From Imperialibacter roseus (lineage in GTDB: Bacteria > Bacteroidota > Bacteroidia > Cytophagales > Cyclobacteriaceae), in assembly GCF_032999765.1 (NCBI RefSeq), contig NZ_CP136051.1:186001-250000 (forward strand): DNA of 64,000 nucleotides. Reading direction: 5' to 3'. The translations under genes and the position numbers were made by a program. This document shows positions 61,459-64,000 of the stretch, piece by piece. Every line of letters starts with the position of its first letter. Positions within the stretch are counted from its first letter, which is position 1. Under the pieces are notes generated by a model. It searched no databases. It was not told the origin of the DNA and saw only the letters and a program-made list of their open reading frames with translations.

Positions 61459-61713
61459 TCAATTTTCTTCTAGTTCCTTGAAAAATACGGAGTACCTGAC
61501 TTTTAGCTTATCTATAATTTTCAACAAAGTTTTAAGAGAGGGAGCTCGTTCGCCTCGCTCAATCTTGCCAATATAATCCGGGTGGAAACCAGTTAATTCC
61601 GCAAGATCCTCCTGACTCCATCCGTTTTGCTTTCTAAAGCGACCTATAAGAATACCTATTTTCTTTTGCACATCCACTTTTCGAAAGTAGATGTATTTGC
61701 AATTTTCAAACAC
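61459..61713 (-). CDS. XRE-family HTH transcriptional regulator
   Basis: 84 residues; single helix-turn-helix domain at about 17-78 (IGRFRKQNGWSQEDLAELTGFHPDYIGKIERGERAPSLKTLLKIIDKLKV), matching HTH_3. The 15 N-terminal residues may be overextended; no better ATG is present. It is convergent with the integrase and divergent from the small protein gene at 61773, whose promoter -33 box overlaps the space just before its start, so it may repress that promoter. Typical master regulator of a mobile element. Confidence 0.88.
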   Translation of the reverse strand: MFENCKYIYFRKVDVQKKIGILIGRFRKQNGWSQEDLAELTGFHPDYIGKIERGERAPSLKTLLKIIDKLKVRYSVFFKELEEN

Positions 61714-61719
61714 AGACTA

Positions 61720-61750
61720 TTTGTGCGGATTTTATTGTCTTATAACTTTG
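61720..61750 (+). promoter_or_regulatory. Perfect Bacteroidota promoter for the 61773 gene
   Basis: TTTG at 61720-61723, exactly 19 bp, TAACTTTG at 61743-61750. The ATG follows at 61773, giving a leader of about 16 nt. The -33 box is only 7 bp from the start of the divergent XRE gene. Confidence 0.75.
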
Positions 61751-61772
61751 CATATACCACAACATGTAATGA

Positions 61773-62000
61773 ATGATCAATCTTAGGCGGGTTCAGATAA
61801 AATTCAGTGCTAAAGGAAAAAATCTAGGGTACTTCCATCGATTTGTATACATACAAAATGATTTTCAGTCAACCACAAAGGCATTAATTGAGTTGGACTC
61901 GGGAGACCTGGAACTGGTCGATTTGCTTTCCATCAAGTTTATTGACCGCAAGCACCAGAAAAGCGAAGAGAGCAAGAGTGATGATGAAGACGATGAATGA
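61773..62000 (+). CDS. Small hypothetical protein with acidic tail
   Basis: 75 residues. A basic and hydrophobic first part (INLRRVQIKFSAKGKNLGYFHRFVYIQ) is followed by a helix-like middle (LIELDSGDLELVDLLSIKFID) and an acidic end (SEESKSDDEDDE). No family recognised. It has the best promoter of the element and is divergent from the XRE regulator. The alternating charge pattern would suit a small DNA mimic or a protein-interaction partner, but nothing supports a specific function. Confidence 0.6.
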   Translation: MINLRRVQIKFSAKGKNLGYFHRFVYIQNDFQSTTKALIELDSGDLELVDLLSIKFIDRKHQKSEESKSDDEDDE

Positions 62001-62122
62001 GGCATGCAAGTCGACGGTGCTGGCAACCGATGACGACGCCGCTTAACCTGCTGGAATTACCAGTTTAGAATATTTGTTTTCGTAGGACTATTCCTTGACA
62101 CTTAAATCACGAACAAACATGG

Positions 62123-62851
62123 TTAACCGGTAGGATAAAGGCCATAATCAAGCATCCAAGAAATAGAATCTCGAATTTCGTCAAGCTTATATTTCTGCTT
62201 ATGATCCGACCAACCATAAAACTTAGGCACTAAAGATTCAACGCTAAATTCGTCTTCCTCTTCAATAATCTCTTTCCAGCACGCATAGATAGTCCCAATA
62301 AGTTCAACCTTGGAAGTTTTCATTGTTCTAAAGACATCAATCAGAGTTTGGATTTCCTCTCGTTGCTTGGAGAAATATCTTTCATACCACTCCTTATGGC
62401 CTCCTGCCTTTCCCAAGGGCCAATATTTTTGACTGGAATCTCTACGAAACTCAAACCATTCATTCCGTTTAAATTGAGCATCAATTGATCTCATTAATTT
62501 CGGATCATAAGGGCCCATAGCTTGTTTCAAAAAATTGGTATGGATAGCCATGTCAGTTGTGTTCTGGCATAGATAAATGAGTTTCTGAAGTTTGACATGG
62601 CCAAGTGACCACTCTCGGTGAAGCTCATGGACAATTTCTGCCGCAAGGACTGTTCTTTTGTGATAGTCGATTCTAGTTATCTCGACTGGTTTCTGACGAA
62701 CCGAAGCAAGGATTTTCATCGGGTCAATACGTGATGGGTTCGCCCTGAACTCATAGTCCCTGTAAACCTCATTAAACAGGTCGATCTGCTCCGGGGTTTC
62801 AGGGAACCCAAAACCCAACGAGTTTAAAAGATGGTCTATTTTTTGATTCAT
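62123..62851 (-). CDS. Panacea-domain (DUF4065/SocA-like) protein
   Basis: 242 residues. Residues about 70-175 match the Panacea/DUF4065 fold: AAEIVHELHREWSLGHVKLQKLIYLCQ, MAIHTNFLKQAMGPYDPKLMRSIDAQFKRNEW and GGHKEWYERYFSKQ, with the family's KLQKLIY-helix and PYDP motif. Panacea proteins are antitoxins paired with many unrelated toxins, and SocA is a proteolytic adaptor for its toxin. About 65 residues precede the domain (FPETPEQIDLFNEVYRDYEFRANPSRIDPMKIL) and resemble short N-terminal segments I recall from proteins next to Bacteroidota sigma factors, but this is unsure. It lies 7 bp after the sigma factor gene in the same direction, so the two form an operon. Confidence 0.82.
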   Translation of the reverse strand: MNQKIDHLLNSLGFGFPETPEQIDLFNEVYRDYEFRANPSRIDPMKILASVRQKPVEITRIDYHKRTVLAAEIVHELHREWSLGHVKLQKLIYLCQNTTDMAIHTNFLKQAMGPYDPKLMRSIDAQFKRNEWFEFRRDSSQKYWPLGKAGGHKEWYERYFSKQREEIQTLIDVFRTMKTSKVELIGTIYACWKEIIEEEDEFSVESLVPKFYGWSDHKQKYKLDEIRDSISWMLDYGLYPTG

Positions 62852-62858
62852 TATTTCA

Positions 62859-63503
62859 CTATTCTTCTTTGATGAACTTAAAGCCCTTCAACGCCAACTC
62901 AAATCTATCCAAGACTTCCTTCTTGTAAACTCGGACAGTTGGCTGACTTATTCCAAGGTACTCCCTAAGCGCCTTTTGCAACTTCCTTGGCAGATAGCAA
63001 CCCATGTTTTCGTATGACATGTATGTTAGATAGACTACTCGATGAGTAAACGGTAATTCCTGTAATACCTCGTATTTGACCTGGTCTTCAATAGTTGCAT
63101 TTTTGGGGAGAGGAGGTATTTCTGTTACTATTCTCTCCAAACCATCAGACCATTTGCCCTCCTGCTTCTTTTTTTGGTCTCGATAAATGTTGGTTAGTTC
63201 ATTACGGGCTATGCCGTTGAGATAAACAAGAAAGGCTTTATTGTCGTCCTTAAGCTTCGCATTAGCAAAGTCAAAAAGGGGGTTTCTTGCAAACGCTGCG
63301 AAAACATTATCGACAAGATATTCAGCCACAGATGGTGGCTGACCGAACCCGGAACACCGAACTTCACAAAAACGTAGCAGATCGGATTTGAAGCGATCGA
63401 CCAATGCATAGAAAGCATTGTCACGGTCTGGGTGAGTTGTGCTCTGGAAGGTCATAAGGAGCTCCCTTGTACTGGCATTTGATAAATGTTTCCAGCTATT
63501 CAT
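62859..63503 (-). CDS. Sigma-70-family (ECF-like) RNA polymerase sigma factor
   Basis: 214 residues. Region 2 at about 20-120: YALVDRFKSDLLRFCEVR, VAEYLVDNVFAAFARNPLFDF and KAFLVYLNGIARNELTNIYRDQKKK, the last being the -10-recognition helix. Region 4 at about 145-205: LPFTHRVVYLTYMSYENMGCYLPRKLQKALREYLGISQPTVRVYKKEVLDRF, a helix-turn-helix with an unusually long first part (about 20 residues extra). No anti-sigma gene of the usual FecR type is adjacent; the only partner is the Panacea protein gene 7 bp downstream. A promoter for the pair was not found. Confidence 0.82.
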   Translation of the reverse strand: MNSWKHLSNASTRELLMTFQSTTHPDRDNAFYALVDRFKSDLLRFCEVRCSGFGQPPSVAEYLVDNVFAAFARNPLFDFANAKLKDDNKAFLVYLNGIARNELTNIYRDQKKKQEGKWSDGLERIVTEIPPLPKNATIEDQVKYEVLQELPFTHRVVYLTYMSYENMGCYLPRKLQKALREYLGISQPTVRVYKKEVLDRFELALKGFKFIKEE

Positions 63504-64000
63504 TCCCTATACGCAAAAGCGTTAGTCACTCTTTGTCGTAATCCAATTGACGCATCGCCGCATAAATAAAATGTGGTAAGCACAAGCAATATAAATTAAA
63601 CATTAAATATGATGCAGAATGGCAACAAATAAACCTTACGGAGACAATGCCCGAAGCTGTTCCGGCGATCGTCATTGTGTCTCTGATTAGATAGGCGCTC
63701 TCATAGGGAGTCTGTTTCTTGCGCCGGACATGTAAGCATATATCAGCGTTTCGTTGCCCTTCATTTGTAGGGATAGCTGAACTAACTTAGGTCTATCTCT
63801 TCAACGCTGAGAGTAATTGCCCCCATTGTTTATCCTTTTCTATATCATTAACCGTAGGGAATATTGGAGTGCTGAGATTCAGAAAAGACATTTTTTATTC
63901 AAGCTAACTTTAGTTTGAAAATGCCAAGGTCATTTTTCGATAGTCTTTTCCTTAAGGCAGCATAGTAATTGAATAAAAAAATTGTGATCATTCTTGAGCT
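63504..64000. other. Non-coding end of the window inside the mobile element
   Basis: No gene is supported in these 497 bases. The only structure seen is an inverted repeat TCCGGCG (63662-63668) and CGCCGGA (63723-63729), 54 bp apart, which could close a short structured RNA. The region is otherwise AT-rich. The element continues past the window edge. Confidence 0.5.

Noticed and set aside
63662-63729. Transposon ends around a short insertion
   Set aside because: The 7-bp inverted repeat has no matching target duplication and no transposase; chance is not excluded.

Overview
The window is bacterial and comes from the phylum Bacteroidota, most likely a free-living member of the Cytophagales. 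The evidence is a SusC/SusD pair, many lipoproteins, secreted proteins with type IX (Por) secretion C-terminal sorting domains, DUF4270 and DUF1080 proteins, LytS/LytTR signalling, an almost complete lack of Shine-Dalgarno sequences, and several promoters of the Bacteroidota type (TTTG, about 19-20 nt, TAnnTTTG). Base composition looks balanced over most of the window and more AT-rich after about 59 kb. Species cannot be named from the sequence alone.

Layout. 1-8758 is a polysaccharide utilisation locus: the 3' part of a SusC transporter, SusD, a concanavalin-like surface lipoprotein and two GH144 lipoproteins. GH144 points to beta-1,2-glucan as substrate. 8790-11224 is an FtsX/MacB-type permease gene behind two tandem palindromes that look like operators. 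11231-24199 holds ordinary chromosomal genes: a lipoprotein, a methyltransferase, an RRM RNA-binding protein, MsrB, a Kelch protein, a sialidase-like lipoprotein, a heme-c/PQQ-type sugar dehydrogenase, a DUF983 protein, an M28 peptidase, a VapBC-like toxin-antitoxin pair, a GH1 beta-glucosidase and a membrane protein. 24358-32548 has a lipoprotein with an ABCG-like transporter, a GreA-type factor, a TlpA-like thioredoxin protein and a PQQ dehydrogenase. 32680-36339 is a secreted RCC1/cadherin protein that appears to have been inserted between the PQQ dehydrogenase and a convergent LytTR regulator: 33 bp of the dehydrogenase 3' end are repeated on the far side. 36398-44884 contains the LytS/LytTR pair, a DUF4270-Kelch-outer-membrane-protein cassette, an acyltransferase-like protein and OxyR. 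45073-49406 holds an ankyrin protein opposite OxyR and a two-gene operon (heme-c propeller protein and DUF1080/PA14 protein). 49657-59013 is one 3118-residue secreted surface protein. 59014-60179 is non-coding but rich in repeats and ends in the 3' half of a CAU-anticodon tRNA. 60180-64000 is the left end of an integrative element: tyrosine recombinase, XRE regulator, a small acidic protein, a Panacea-domain protein and a sigma factor.

How the genes work together. The SusCD/LamG/GH144 set, possibly helped by the distant GH1 enzyme, would bind, cut and import beta-1,2-glucan. Three propeller proteins carrying a c-type heme and a 3-keto-disaccharide-hydrolase-like protein suggest periplasmic oxidation of sugars. 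OxyR has a matching ATAG-N7-CTAT palindrome in the divergent region it shares with the ankyrin gene, which has a consensus promoter. The element on the right carries the least familiar combination: a sigma factor immediately followed by a Panacea-type (antitoxin-like) protein.
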